Assembly: GCA_946479395.1 (NCBI GenBank)
Contig: CAMLFV010000143.1
Location: forward strand, 1-6,940
Direction: 5' to 3'
DNA length: 6,940 bases
Origin: an uncultured Flavobacterium sp.
Lineage (GTDB): Bacteria; Bacteroidota; Bacteroidia; Flavobacteriales; Flavobacteriaceae
Shown here: piece by piece, positions 1 to 6,626 of the stretch
Position numbering within the stretch: position 1 is the first letter of the stretch
Layout of the letters: every line of letters starts with the position of its first letter
Made by a program: the position numbers and the translations under genes
Notes under the pieces: generated by a model
Seen by the model: only the letters and a program-made list of their open reading frames with translations
What the model was told of the DNA's origin: nothing
Database searches by the model: none

Positions 1-47
1 TTGCGCAGATGGTACTGCATCTTAATGTGGGAGAGTATGTCGCCGCC
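1..47 (+). rRNA. rrf: 5S ribosomal RNA, 3' part only
   Basis: The first 47 bases match the 3' end of a Bacteroidota 5S rRNA. Visible are the conserved loop-E/helix IV stretch (GATGGTACTGC), the GTGGGAGAGTA segment and the closing strand GTCGCCGCC, which would pair with the 5' end of the molecule lying outside the window. A T-run starts directly after the last C, so the mature end is near 47. Roughly the first 60 bases of the gene are missing. Being last in an rRNA operon is the usual place for 5S, so 16S and 23S genes are expected upstream. The assignment rests on recognising these conserved segments, not on an alignment. Confidence 0.93.
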
Positions 48-127
48 TTTTTTTAGTGAAGCCTGTCTTGAAAAAGACAGGCTTTCTTTTTTCATACGAG
101 CGGCGCAGTTCTCCGCCTTTTTTTTAG
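40..127 (+). repeat. duplicated 5S tail plus T-run
   Basis: The last bases of 5S and the T-run behind it (40-56, TCGCCGCC, seven T, AG) recur 70 bases later at 110-127 as TCTCCGCC, eight T, AG. In both cases a hairpin terminator follows. The second copy has no 5S body in front of it. This suggests a partial tandem duplication of the rRNA operon end, or a scar of recombination between rRNA operons. The match is short, so chance convergence of GC-plus-T-run sequence is possible. Confidence 0.55.
59..92 (+). terminator. intrinsic terminator of the rRNA operon
   Basis: An 11-bp perfect stem (59-69 AAGCCTGTCTT with 74-84 AAGACAGGCTT) closes on a GAAA tetraloop of the stable GNRA class at 70-73. 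A T-rich tail follows, with only one C between 83 and 92. It sits 12 bases after the 5S end, as expected for the operon's main terminator. Confidence 0.93.
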
Positions 128-157
128 AAACCCTTCATTTTTAATGAAGGGTTTTTT
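128..157 (+). terminator. second intrinsic terminator after 5S
   Basis: A perfect 12-bp stem (128-139 AAACCCTTCATT with 143-154 AATGAAGGGTTT) closes on TTT and leads into a T-run (152-157, then more T after one G). It lies in tandem behind the first terminator and would back it up against read-through from the strongly transcribed rRNA operon. The A-rich left side also gives a T-run on the opposite strand, so it could act in both directions. Confidence 0.9.
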
Positions 158-162
158 GTTTT

Positions 163-190
163 ACCACAGATAACACAGATTTGCACGGAT
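163..190 (+). repeat. short tandem array of CACAGAT units
   Basis: Three adjacent imperfect units of 9-10 bases occur: ACCACAGAT (163-171), AACACAGAT (172-180) and TTGCACGGAT (181-190). The spacing is close to one DNA helical turn. I recall the same motif from intergenic regions of many Bacteroidota genomes, where its role is unknown. A second mini-array, AACATAC repeated twice and then decaying, follows at 201-219. Confidence 0.6.
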
Positions 191-223
191 TTTAGCTTAC
201 AACATACAACATACAATATAAAG

Positions 224-274
224 TTTGGCCAAAGCCAATTACTCATTACTTCATAACATTGGGCTAAAGCCCAA
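224..274. repeat. paired palindromes of TTGG-AAAGCC type
   Basis: TTTGGCCAAA at 224-233 is a perfect palindrome and continues as GCCAA. About 25 bases on, TTGGGCTAAAGCCCAA (259-274) has perfect 7-bp arms around AA. The two share the pattern TTGG-C-AAAGCC and look like two copies of one palindromic element. As RNA or cruciform each gives a tight hairpin. No T-run follows, so they are not intrinsic terminators. Confidence 0.6.
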
Positions 275-310
275 CGCAACTGATGTGGTGTATTCTTTTA
301 AATTGATTTG

Positions 311-408
311 AAACATCCAGCACGCGGCATTTAACATTAACGTTTTAACAAAGATTTAAATGGATTTTTGTAAACACCCGGCACCCATCATCAAACACCC
401 AACACCCC
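311..408. repeat. three copies of a 13-mer with C-runs
   Basis: The motif AAACAYCCRRCAC occurs at 311-323 (AAACATCCAGCAC), 372-384 (AAACACCCGGCAC) and 393-405 (AAACACCCAACAC). Neighbouring copies match at about 11 of 13 bases. On the minus strand the last two copies give four runs of three or four G within 377-408. Confidence 0.55.
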
Positions 409-469
409 GTAATAGGAATAGAGCGATTGTTGCCCTTCGTCTGGCTCAGGGTACAATAAAAAGCGACTC

Positions 470-495
470 GCGACAGCCCGACCTATAGCGACAGC
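470..495. repeat. GCGACAGC direct repeat
   Basis: GCGACAGC occurs at 470-477 and again at 488-495, and GCGAC alone occurs at 463-467. The surroundings (461-505) are clearly GC-richer than the flanking DNA. No reading frame spans it. It may be part of a longer dispersed repeat, but only the internal repetition is visible. Confidence 0.45.
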
Positions 496-563
496 GGAAG
501 GGATTGCTTTAAATGTAATTCAATAATCTTTTTAAAAATGGTAGAACTATAATTTAATCCTTG

Positions 564-571
564 TATTTTTG
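564..571 (+). promoter_or_regulatory. candidate -7 promoter element, DUF6495-like/ligA unit
   Basis: TATTTTTG matches the Bacteroidota housekeeping -7 consensus TAnnTTTG exactly and lies 16 bases before the ATG at 588, implying a very short leader of about 10 nt. I see no good -33 TTTG at the expected distance, so this rests on the -7 box and its position. It is the only candidate promoter ahead of the two-gene unit. Confidence 0.55.
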
Positions 572-587
572 CTTAAAATAAAGATTA

Positions 588-1061
588 ATGAAATACGCAC
601 GTTTAACAAAGGAACAATTAGAGGAATTACATGTAGAGTTTGCTAATTTTTTGGCATCGCAACAAATTGATAAAGCAGAATGGGAACAGTTAAAGATTGA
701 TAAACCTGAAGTTGCCGAACAAGAAATTGATATTTTTTCTGATTTAGTGTGGGAAGGTGTTTTAAAGGCGGCACGATATATAGAGCATTTTTCTAAAAAC
801 TATATTTTTCTATTTCAGTTTGATGACAAAGAGATTGATACAATTGTTATAAAAACTACGAATAATCATATTGATTTTTTAACTAAAGAAGGTTTGCAGT
901 GGTTGGGCGATAATCTATATGCAAATGACGTAGAAATTCGTTTTGGAGCAAAATCTTTTGGTGGTGATCGTAACGGAGAAATCTTTGATATTATTCAGCA
1001 AGGCGGGATCTTAAGTCAGGGAGAATTGTATCAGCAGATAAAATCGATCTTAAAAAAATAA
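588..1061 (+). CDS. DUF6495-like conserved protein of unknown function
   Basis: This 157-residue soluble protein has no signal peptide and no membrane segment. I recognise the N-terminal pattern (MKYARLTKEQLEELHVEF, then a KPEVAEQE stretch near residue 40) as that of a family found next to ligA in Flavobacteriaceae, annotated in databases as DUF6495 as far as I recall. No enzymatic motif is visible. The N-terminal half is acidic and probably helical, the middle (about 70-95) looks like beta strands, and a glycine-rich FGAKSFGGDRNGE segment lies around 119-131. The start at 588 is supported by the -7 element just upstream. The gene ends 18 nt before ligA with no terminator between, so the two are probably co-transcribed, which hints at but does not prove a DNA-related role. 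The reading frame is certain; the family name is from memory. Confidence 0.88.
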   Translation: MKYARLTKEQLEELHVEFANFLASQQIDKAEWEQLKIDKPEVAEQEIDIFSDLVWEGVLKAARYIEHFSKNYIFLFQFDDKEIDTIVIKTTNNHIDFLTKEGLQWLGDNLYANDVEIRFGAKSFGGDRNGEIFDIIQQGGILSQGELYQQIKSILKK

Positions 1062-3080
<2,019 letters not shown>

Positions 3081-3147
3081 GTATTCTTCAAAAAAAGAAG
3101 TAATAATTACTTAAACATTACTAAATGTTCAAATAACCAAGCTGTGG

Positions 3148-3155
3148 TAATTTTG
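3148..3155 (+). promoter_or_regulatory. candidate -7 element for the small membrane peptide gene
   Basis: TAATTTTG is an exact TAnnTTTG match, 22 bases ahead of the ATG at 3178, giving a leader of roughly 15-18 nt. No clear -33 TTTG is seen at 17-23 bases upstream. Transcription from here would be independent of ligA. Confidence 0.5.
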
Positions 3156-3177
3156 TATTGTAATAAAAAAATGCAAT

Positions 3178-3270
3178 ATGAAATCTATTGAAATGAAATC
3201 TGTTTTAAAAGGAATTATGAGTTTGTTTGTCTATGTAGCCTTAATGGTATTAGTGTTTTCGAACTTATAA
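3178..3270 (+). CDS. small single-helix membrane peptide, 30 residues
   Basis: This 30-codon frame runs from ATG at 3178 to TAA at 3268-3270. Its N-terminal third is basic (K2, K7, K11). The rest is an unbroken hydrophobic stretch at about residues 12-28 (GIMSLFVYVALMVLVFS), ending in Asn-Leu. This is the plan of a one-helix inner-membrane peptide with its N-terminus in the cytoplasm. Residue choice is not random and no charge breaks the helix. A consensus -7 element precedes it and a strong terminator lies about 80 bases behind it, so it looks like its own transcription unit between ligA and the convergent lipoprotein gene. I do not recognise the family. A later start at 3193 (Met6) would also fit. 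Alternatives are a chance frame inside a small RNA, or inside a long ligA 3' trailer. Confidence 0.55.
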   Translation: MKSIEMKSVLKGIMSLFVYVALMVLVFSNL

Positions 3271-3302
3271 AATGGAAATTACTACAATGTAACAGAAGGT
3301 TA

Positions 3303-3325
3303 AATGATTTGCGAAAGCAATCATT
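3303..3325 (+). other. hairpin with GAAA tetraloop in the small gene's trailer
   Basis: AATGAT at 3303-3308, followed by TTGC, pairs with GCAATCATT at 3317-3325. This makes a nine-pair stem with one bulged T, closing on GAAA (3313-3316). The sequence after it is not a T-run, so it is probably not a terminator. It lies between the small peptide gene and its terminator, and could stabilise the 3' end of that RNA. Confidence 0.4.
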
Positions 3326-3350
3326 ATTTGAATTAGTTAGTTAAAATATG

Positions 3351-3380
3351 AAAGCATCCATTTTAGTGGATGCTTTTTTT
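3351..3380 (+). terminator. intrinsic terminator after small peptide gene
   Basis: A perfect 10-bp stem (3351-3360 AAAGCATCCA with 3367-3376 TGGATGCTTT) encloses a six-base loop, TTTTAG, and runs into seven T (3374-3380). It ends the plus-strand transcripts of the small gene and any read-through from ligA. On the minus strand the same hairpin is followed by a broken T-run (CTTTCATATTTT), so it may also serve the convergent lipoprotein gene that stops at 3402, but less well. Confidence 0.92.
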
Positions 3381-3401
3381 ATATCGATAAGTCGAAAAAT
3401 A

Positions 3402-3890
3402 TTAAAATGGCTCTTCGTATGTATATTTTATTATACCATCTTTAATTTCATATGTTTTATCATTATTGGTTAAAGTTGCAGAAAATGTCATATAAAAACA
3501 CTTATTTGTGTTACTTATAACTTCACTGTTTACCACTCCGTGAGTAATATTTCCAGAAAAGTATTCATTTCCCGAATAGTAATGAAATGAAAATTTTGAT
3601 AGTAAATTTTTTCCTAATTTTTTGTAAGGAAGTTCTATACTAACAGCAACTTCTTTAGTAGGATCACTTTTATAATGTCCGAATCCGAGATCTAAAATGT
3701 ATCCATTTTGAGTAAGCATTATTCCACGTCCCATTGCTTCCATTTGAATTGGTTCGCCATTAACATTCATTTCAATATACGTAGGATAACAGATTTGGTT
3801 AACCTCCTCATTCTTTTGATCATCATTAGAACATCCATAAAAAAATAGCGGTGCAAGTGCTAAAAAAAGAATTTTTAATTTGTTTCTCAT
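3402..3890 (-). CDS. small lipoprotein of unknown function, possibly surface-exposed
   Basis: A complete 162-residue protein with a lipoprotein signal peptide: basic MRNKLK, a hydrophobic core to residue 17, then FYGC with the lipidated cysteine at C20. The residues behind the cysteine (SNDDQKNEE) are acidic and resemble the lipoprotein export signal that sends Bacteroidota lipoproteins to the outer face of the outer membrane (for example SDD-type signals); surface location is inference. The mature part looks rich in beta strands and has two cysteines (C34, C131) that could form a disulfide. The C-terminal pattern, a strand with FSATL, then YEIKDGIIKYTY, is common in small Bacteroidota lipoproteins, but I cannot name a family. 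It starts 45 nt behind the metallophosphatase gene with no terminator between, so it may be the third gene of that operon. I found no convincing promoter of its own. Confidence 0.88.
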   Translation of the reverse strand: MRNKLKILFLALAPLFFYGCSNDDQKNEEVNQICYPTYIEMNVNGEPIQMEAMGRGIMLTQNGYILDLGFGHYKSDPTKEVAVSIELPYKKLGKNLLSKFSFHYYSGNEYFSGNITHGVVNSEVISNTNKCFYMTFSATLTNNDKTYEIKDGIIKYTYEEPF

Positions 3891-3935
3891 TGTAAATGTT
3901 TTTATAAATATAATAAATAATGAGAAATAAAAAAA

Positions 3936-4847
3936 TTACACATTTATAACCCTTGAGGTTGTTGACTTGTTTTTAAATTCATCAAAATAAAAATCAATTT
4001 GTCCAACGCGAACTCCGTAACAACCAACTTGGTTTACAATGACTTCTTTTTGTTCGGCATTAAGCACAATAGTAGGTTTTTCAAGAAAAGTATGTGTGTG
4101 TCCGCCAATAATCAAGTCGATGTTTTTTGTTTTTGCAGCAAGATCCAAATCTGAAATCATTTGTGAATTACTACCGAATTTATACCCTAAATGCGACAAG
4201 CAAATGATTAAATCACACTTTAAATCCTCTTTTAAAATTCGGGTAACATCTTGTGCAATCTCAATTGGGTTGTTCCAAACGGTTTCACCATATTCGCTTT
4301 TGTTCACCAAACCTTCCAGTTTTATTCCTAAACCAAACACGCCAATTTTAATTCCGTCTTTAATAAAAACTTTGTAAGGCTTGGTTAAACCGTTCATTAA
4401 CGTGTTTTTAAAATTGTAGTTGGCATTAATAATAGCGAAATTGGCTTTTTGTATTTGCTCTGCCAAACTGTTAACTCCATTGTCAAACTCATGATTTCCT
4501 AAAGTTCCGGCATCGTACTGCAACATATTCATGACTTTAATTTCTAATTCGCCACCGTAATAATTAAAGTAGGGTGTACCTTGAAACATATCACCAGCAT
4601 CCAAAATCAAAGTATTCGGATTTTCGTTTTTTACTTGATTGAAAATTGTAGCACGTTTTGCAGCACCACCCTGATTTGGAAATTTAGCATCGGTTTGCGG
4701 AAAAGTATCTAAATGACTGTGCGTATCATTGGTGTGCAAAATGGTTATTCGCTTGGTTTTTGCCAACGAAAAACTGCTTAAACCAAAACCCGTTAATGTT
4801 ATGGCGGTTGCAGCTGATGTTTGTATGATAAAATCGCGACGTTTCAT
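3936..4847 (-). CDS. Tat-exported metallophosphatase, 5'-nucleotidase N-terminal domain
   Basis: A 303-residue protein equal to the catalytic half of UshA-type 5'-nucleotidases. The signal peptide begins MKRRDFI, a twin-arginine (Tat) motif, with a hydrophobic core to about residue 28 and likely cleavage after SLA (A29). Tat export means it would be folded, probably with metal bound, before reaching the periplasm. The dinuclear-metal motifs are all present and in order: HTNDTHSH (D41, H43), GDMFQG (D86), GNHEFD (N118, H119), SHLG (H219) and GGHTH (H250, H252). Whole UshA-like enzymes run to about 500-550 residues and carry a C-terminal substrate-binding domain, which this protein lacks; the adjacent gene encodes exactly that domain. 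The ATG overlaps the upstream stop by one base (TAATG), pointing to translational coupling. The likely activity is hydrolysis of nucleotides or related phosphoesters. The exact substrate cannot be read from the sequence. Confidence 0.93.
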   Translation of the reverse strand: MKRRDFIIQTSAATAITLTGFGLSSFSLAKTKRITILHTNDTHSHLDTFPQTDAKFPNQGGAAKRATIFNQVKNENPNTLILDAGDMFQGTPYFNYYGGELEIKVMNMLQYDAGTLGNHEFDNGVNSLAEQIQKANFAIINANYNFKNTLMNGLTKPYKVFIKDGIKIGVFGLGIKLEGLVNKSEYGETVWNNPIEIAQDVTRILKEDLKCDLIICLSHLGYKFGSNSQMISDLDLAAKTKNIDLIIGGHTHTFLEKPTIVLNAEQKEVIVNQVGCYGVRVGQIDFYFDEFKNKSTTSRVINV

Positions 4848-5626
4848 TATTCAAAAATTATTCTTGGTTTAACAGAAGGATTCAATGTGTCAATTTTAGT
4901 GAAATAAGCAATAAACATGTTACGGAGTTTATAATCTAACGAATAATTTTCGGTCGATTTTAAAAGAAAATCCATTTTATCGCCACCTTTTGCCAAATAA
5001 TCGTTTGTAATTACATAATATGTTTTGTTTTTATCGATCGATTGATTGTTGATTTTTATATCTTTAACTAACTGATTTTTATCAACAAAAATTTCAATTC
5101 CACTTAACGGATGTGCCACTTTATTTGCAATAATAAAATTAGCCAGTTCGTAAACAGTTTCTCCTTTCAATCCTAAAACAATCGCATTATTTTCAAACGG
5201 CATAATATCATAAGCAGTTCGAGTGGTAATGTTTCCTTTGGCAATAGTTGCTCTAATTCCTCCATAATTTAACAGACAGAAATCAATTTTCTTACTGGTT
5301 CGCTGTTCAAAAACAGGAGCTGCGATTTCAAAAATAGCATCGGCATAAAAATTAGTCATTGGGTTTTGCCAGCGTTCAGCAGCTTTATCCAAATCTTGCG
5401 GATTATATGCTAAAACTTTCGATAAATCATTAGTAATATGGTCGCGGTACGGTTTTAAAAAAGCATCAATATCGTTATTGGTTTCAACAGTATTTGCAAC
5501 TTCAATATAGGTCGTGTTAATTTGTGTATTCGTGTATTTCTTAGGCGCGCAATTGGTGACTAAAAGTGATGCAACGCTAACAATAATCAGGTAAAAATAT
5601 TGTTTGTGCAAGTTTTTATATTTCAT
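4847..5626 (-). CDS. lipoprotein with 5'-nucleotidase C-terminal domain
   Basis: A 259-residue protein carrying only the substrate-binding domain of 5'-nucleotidases. Family signatures are NPMTNFYADA (88-97), NYGGIR (120-125, with R125 as the expected nucleotide-binding arginine), MPFENN (142-147), and YYVITNDYLAKGGD (203-216), which supplies the aromatic and GGD residues of the binding pocket. The N-terminus is a signal peptide (MKYKNLHK, then a hydrophobic core) ending LLVTNC, so C26 is probably lipidated; Asn just before the cysteine is less usual. The metal-binding domain is absent here and encoded by the next gene. I chose the ATG at 5626. The frame stays open to a TTG at 5665, but that adds 13 residues ahead of a normal signal peptide and falls inside the -7 promoter element. 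It is the first gene of the minus-strand unit. Confidence 0.93.
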   Translation of the reverse strand: MKYKNLHKQYFYLIIVSVASLLVTNCAPKKYTNTQINTTYIEVANTVETNNDIDAFLKPYRDHITNDLSKVLAYNPQDLDKAAERWQNPMTNFYADAIFEIAAPVFEQRTSKKIDFCLLNYGGIRATIAKGNITTRTAYDIMPFENNAIVLGLKGETVYELANFIIANKVAHPLSGIEIFVDKNQLVKDIKINNQSIDKNKTYYVITNDYLAKGGDKMDFLLKSTENYSLDYKLRNMFIAYFTKIDTLNPSVKPRIIFE

Positions 5627-5662
5627 ATTTTTTTTAATGAAAATGGTTAACTTTGTTACAAA

Positions 5663-5670
5663 CAAAATTA
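5663..5670 (-). promoter_or_regulatory. candidate -7 element for the nucleotidase operon
   Basis: On the minus strand, 5670 to 5663 reads TAATTTTG, an exact TAnnTTTG match. Transcription would begin near 5657, giving a leader of about 30 nt to the ATG at 5626. No -33 TTTG is seen at the right distance. Its position argues against the upstream TTG start at 5665. Confidence 0.55.
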
Positions 5671-5680
5671 CAACGAATAA

Positions 5681-5711
5681 TTTGTATCTTATTAAGAGAA
5701 GATTATTTTTA
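5681..5711 (+). promoter_or_regulatory. candidate dapA promoter
   Basis: TTTG at 5681-5684 is followed after 19 bases by TATTTTTA at 5704-5711, matching the Bacteroidota arrangement TTTG-N19-TAnnTTTG with only the final base different. The expected start of transcription is about 12 bases before the dapA ATG. It is back to back with the nucleotidase operon promoter within a 103-nt divergent gap. Confidence 0.55.
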
Positions 5712-5729
5712 ACTTACTAATTTATTAAA

Positions 5730-6605
5730 ATGAAATCATTTATAGGTACCGGTGTGGCGTTGATTACACCTTTTAAAAAAGATTTGTCGGTTGATGTTGA
5801 AGCTTTAAAAAGCATTGTAAAATATAATATTGATGGCGGTGTCGAATATTTGGTTGTTTTAGGAACCACTGCAGAAACGGCTACGTTGACTAAAGAAGAG
5901 CAAACTTTGGTAAAACAGACCATTATTGATGCTAATAACAGTAAATTACCTTTGGTTTTGGGCGTTGGTGGAAATAATACTGCAGAAGTTGTTAGCCAGT
6001 TGAATGCGGAGAATTTAAAAGGATTCGATGCAATTTTATCAGTATCGCCTTACTATAACAAGCCAACTCAGGAAGGAATTTATCAACATTTTAAAATGAT
6101 TGCGGAAAATTCGACTTTACCTATAATAATCTACAACGTTCCGGGACGTACAGCAAGTAACATGTTGCCAAGCACCGTGGTTCGTTTAGCTACCGATTTT
6201 AAAAATATTATTGGAATTAAAGAAGCAGCGGGTGATATGGTTCAAGCAATGGAATTAATCCGCAGCACACCAAACGACTTTTTAGTAATTTCGGGCGATG
6301 ATATTATTACGTTGCCAATGGTATTAGCTGGTGGAGCAGGAGTGATTTCGGTTATCGGAGAAACGTTTCCTAAAGAATTTTCAGAAATGGTTCGTTTGGG
6401 ATTAAAGAGAGATGTTGATGCAGCTTATAAAATCCATTACAAATTAACCGATGCCATTAATATGATTTTCGAACAAGGAAATCCAGGTGGCGTTAAAGAA
6501 GTATTTAAGCATTTAGGTTTGTGCGAAAATTATGTAAGATTGCCTTTGGTAAATGTTAATGATGATTTATCAAACCGTTTGGCTAATTTTGTTAAGAAAT
6601 TCTAA
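5730..6605 (+). CDS. dapA: 4-hydroxy-tetrahydrodipicolinate synthase DapA
   Basis: A complete 291-residue DapA, normal length, a cytoplasmic TIM barrel that condenses pyruvate with aspartate-4-semialdehyde, the first committed step to diaminopimelate and lysine (EC 4.3.3.7). The Schiff-base lysine is K164 in GIKEAAGD. The catalytic triad residues T46/T47 (GTTAE, where many other phyla have GTTGE) and Y135 are present, as are the [11 protein letters not shown] loop (105-115) giving the partner-subunit tyrosine, and R140 in NVPGR, which binds the semialdehyde carboxylate. DapA belongs to a superfamily with N-acetylneuraminate lyase and others, but the R140 context and GTTAE loop fit true DapA. 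The start at 5730 fits the promoter spacing. I see no lysine riboswitch in the short leader. Ferritin starts 21 nt downstream. Confidence 0.96.
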   Translation: MKSFIGTGVALITPFKKDLSVDVEALKSIVKYNIDGGVEYLVVLGTTAETATLTKEEQTLVKQTIIDANNSKLPLVLGVGGNNTAEVVSQLNAENLKGFDAILSVSPYYNKPTQEGIYQHFKMIAENSTLPIIIYNVPGRTASNMLPSTVVRLATDFKNIIGIKEAAGDMVQAMELIRSTPNDFLVISGDDIITLPMVLAGGAGVISVIGETFPKEFSEMVRLGLKRDVDAAYKIHYKLTDAINMIFEQGNPGGVKEVFKHLGLCENYVRLPLVNVNDDLSNRLANFVKKF

Positions 6606-6626
6606 CCATAAAAAGAAAAATAAACT

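Larger units (their letters stand above)
161..563. other. gene-free region made of short repeat-like blocks
   Basis: This stretch of about 400 bases between the rRNA terminators and the next promoter shows no convincing reading frame on either strand. It contains several unrelated repeat-like blocks, listed separately: a CACAGAT array, two TTGG-AAAGCC palindromes, three copies of a 13-mer and a GCGACAGC pair. A further block at 433-451 begins CCCTTCG and ends CTCAGGG. Local GC content shifts from block to block (for example 461-505 is GC-rich), unlike the neighbouring genes. From memory, similar blocks are scattered through intergenic DNA of Flavobacterium-type genomes, so this is probably a mosaic of dispersed intergenic repeats. 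That is inference and could not be searched here. Confidence 0.6.

Noticed and set aside
163..219. CRISPR-like array
   Set aside because: Units are only 7-10 bases, directly adjacent without spacers, and no cas gene is in the window.
3171..3191. Tiny upstream frame (MQYEIY) overlapping the small peptide start
   Set aside because: Six codons in another frame from the first ATG after an A-run. It could be a regulatory leader, but nothing beyond the chance ATG supports it.
4039..4377. Open plus-strand frame of 112 codons opposite the metallophosphatase
   Set aside because: The cysteine-rich, serine-rich, compositionally odd product is typical of an antisense frame. The minus-strand gene has all catalytic motifs across this stretch.
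3936..5626. Frameshifted or broken single 5'-nucleotidase gene
   Set aside because: The C-terminal domain is encoded upstream of the N-terminal domain and each has its own signal peptide, so a simple frameshift cannot explain it.
5627..5665. Upstream TTG start for the 5'-nucleotidase C-terminal protein
   Set aside because: It would put 13 residues before a normal lipoprotein signal peptide, and the TTG lies within the candidate -7 element. The ATG at 5626 fits better.
5712..5729. Lysine riboswitch ahead of dapA
   Set aside because: The expected leader is only about 12 nt and the whole divergent gap is 103 nt, too short for the large lysine riboswitch.
5717..5923. Open minus-strand frame of 68 codons over the start of dapA
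   Set aside because: It overlaps the well-supported dapA N-terminus and has no recognisable features.
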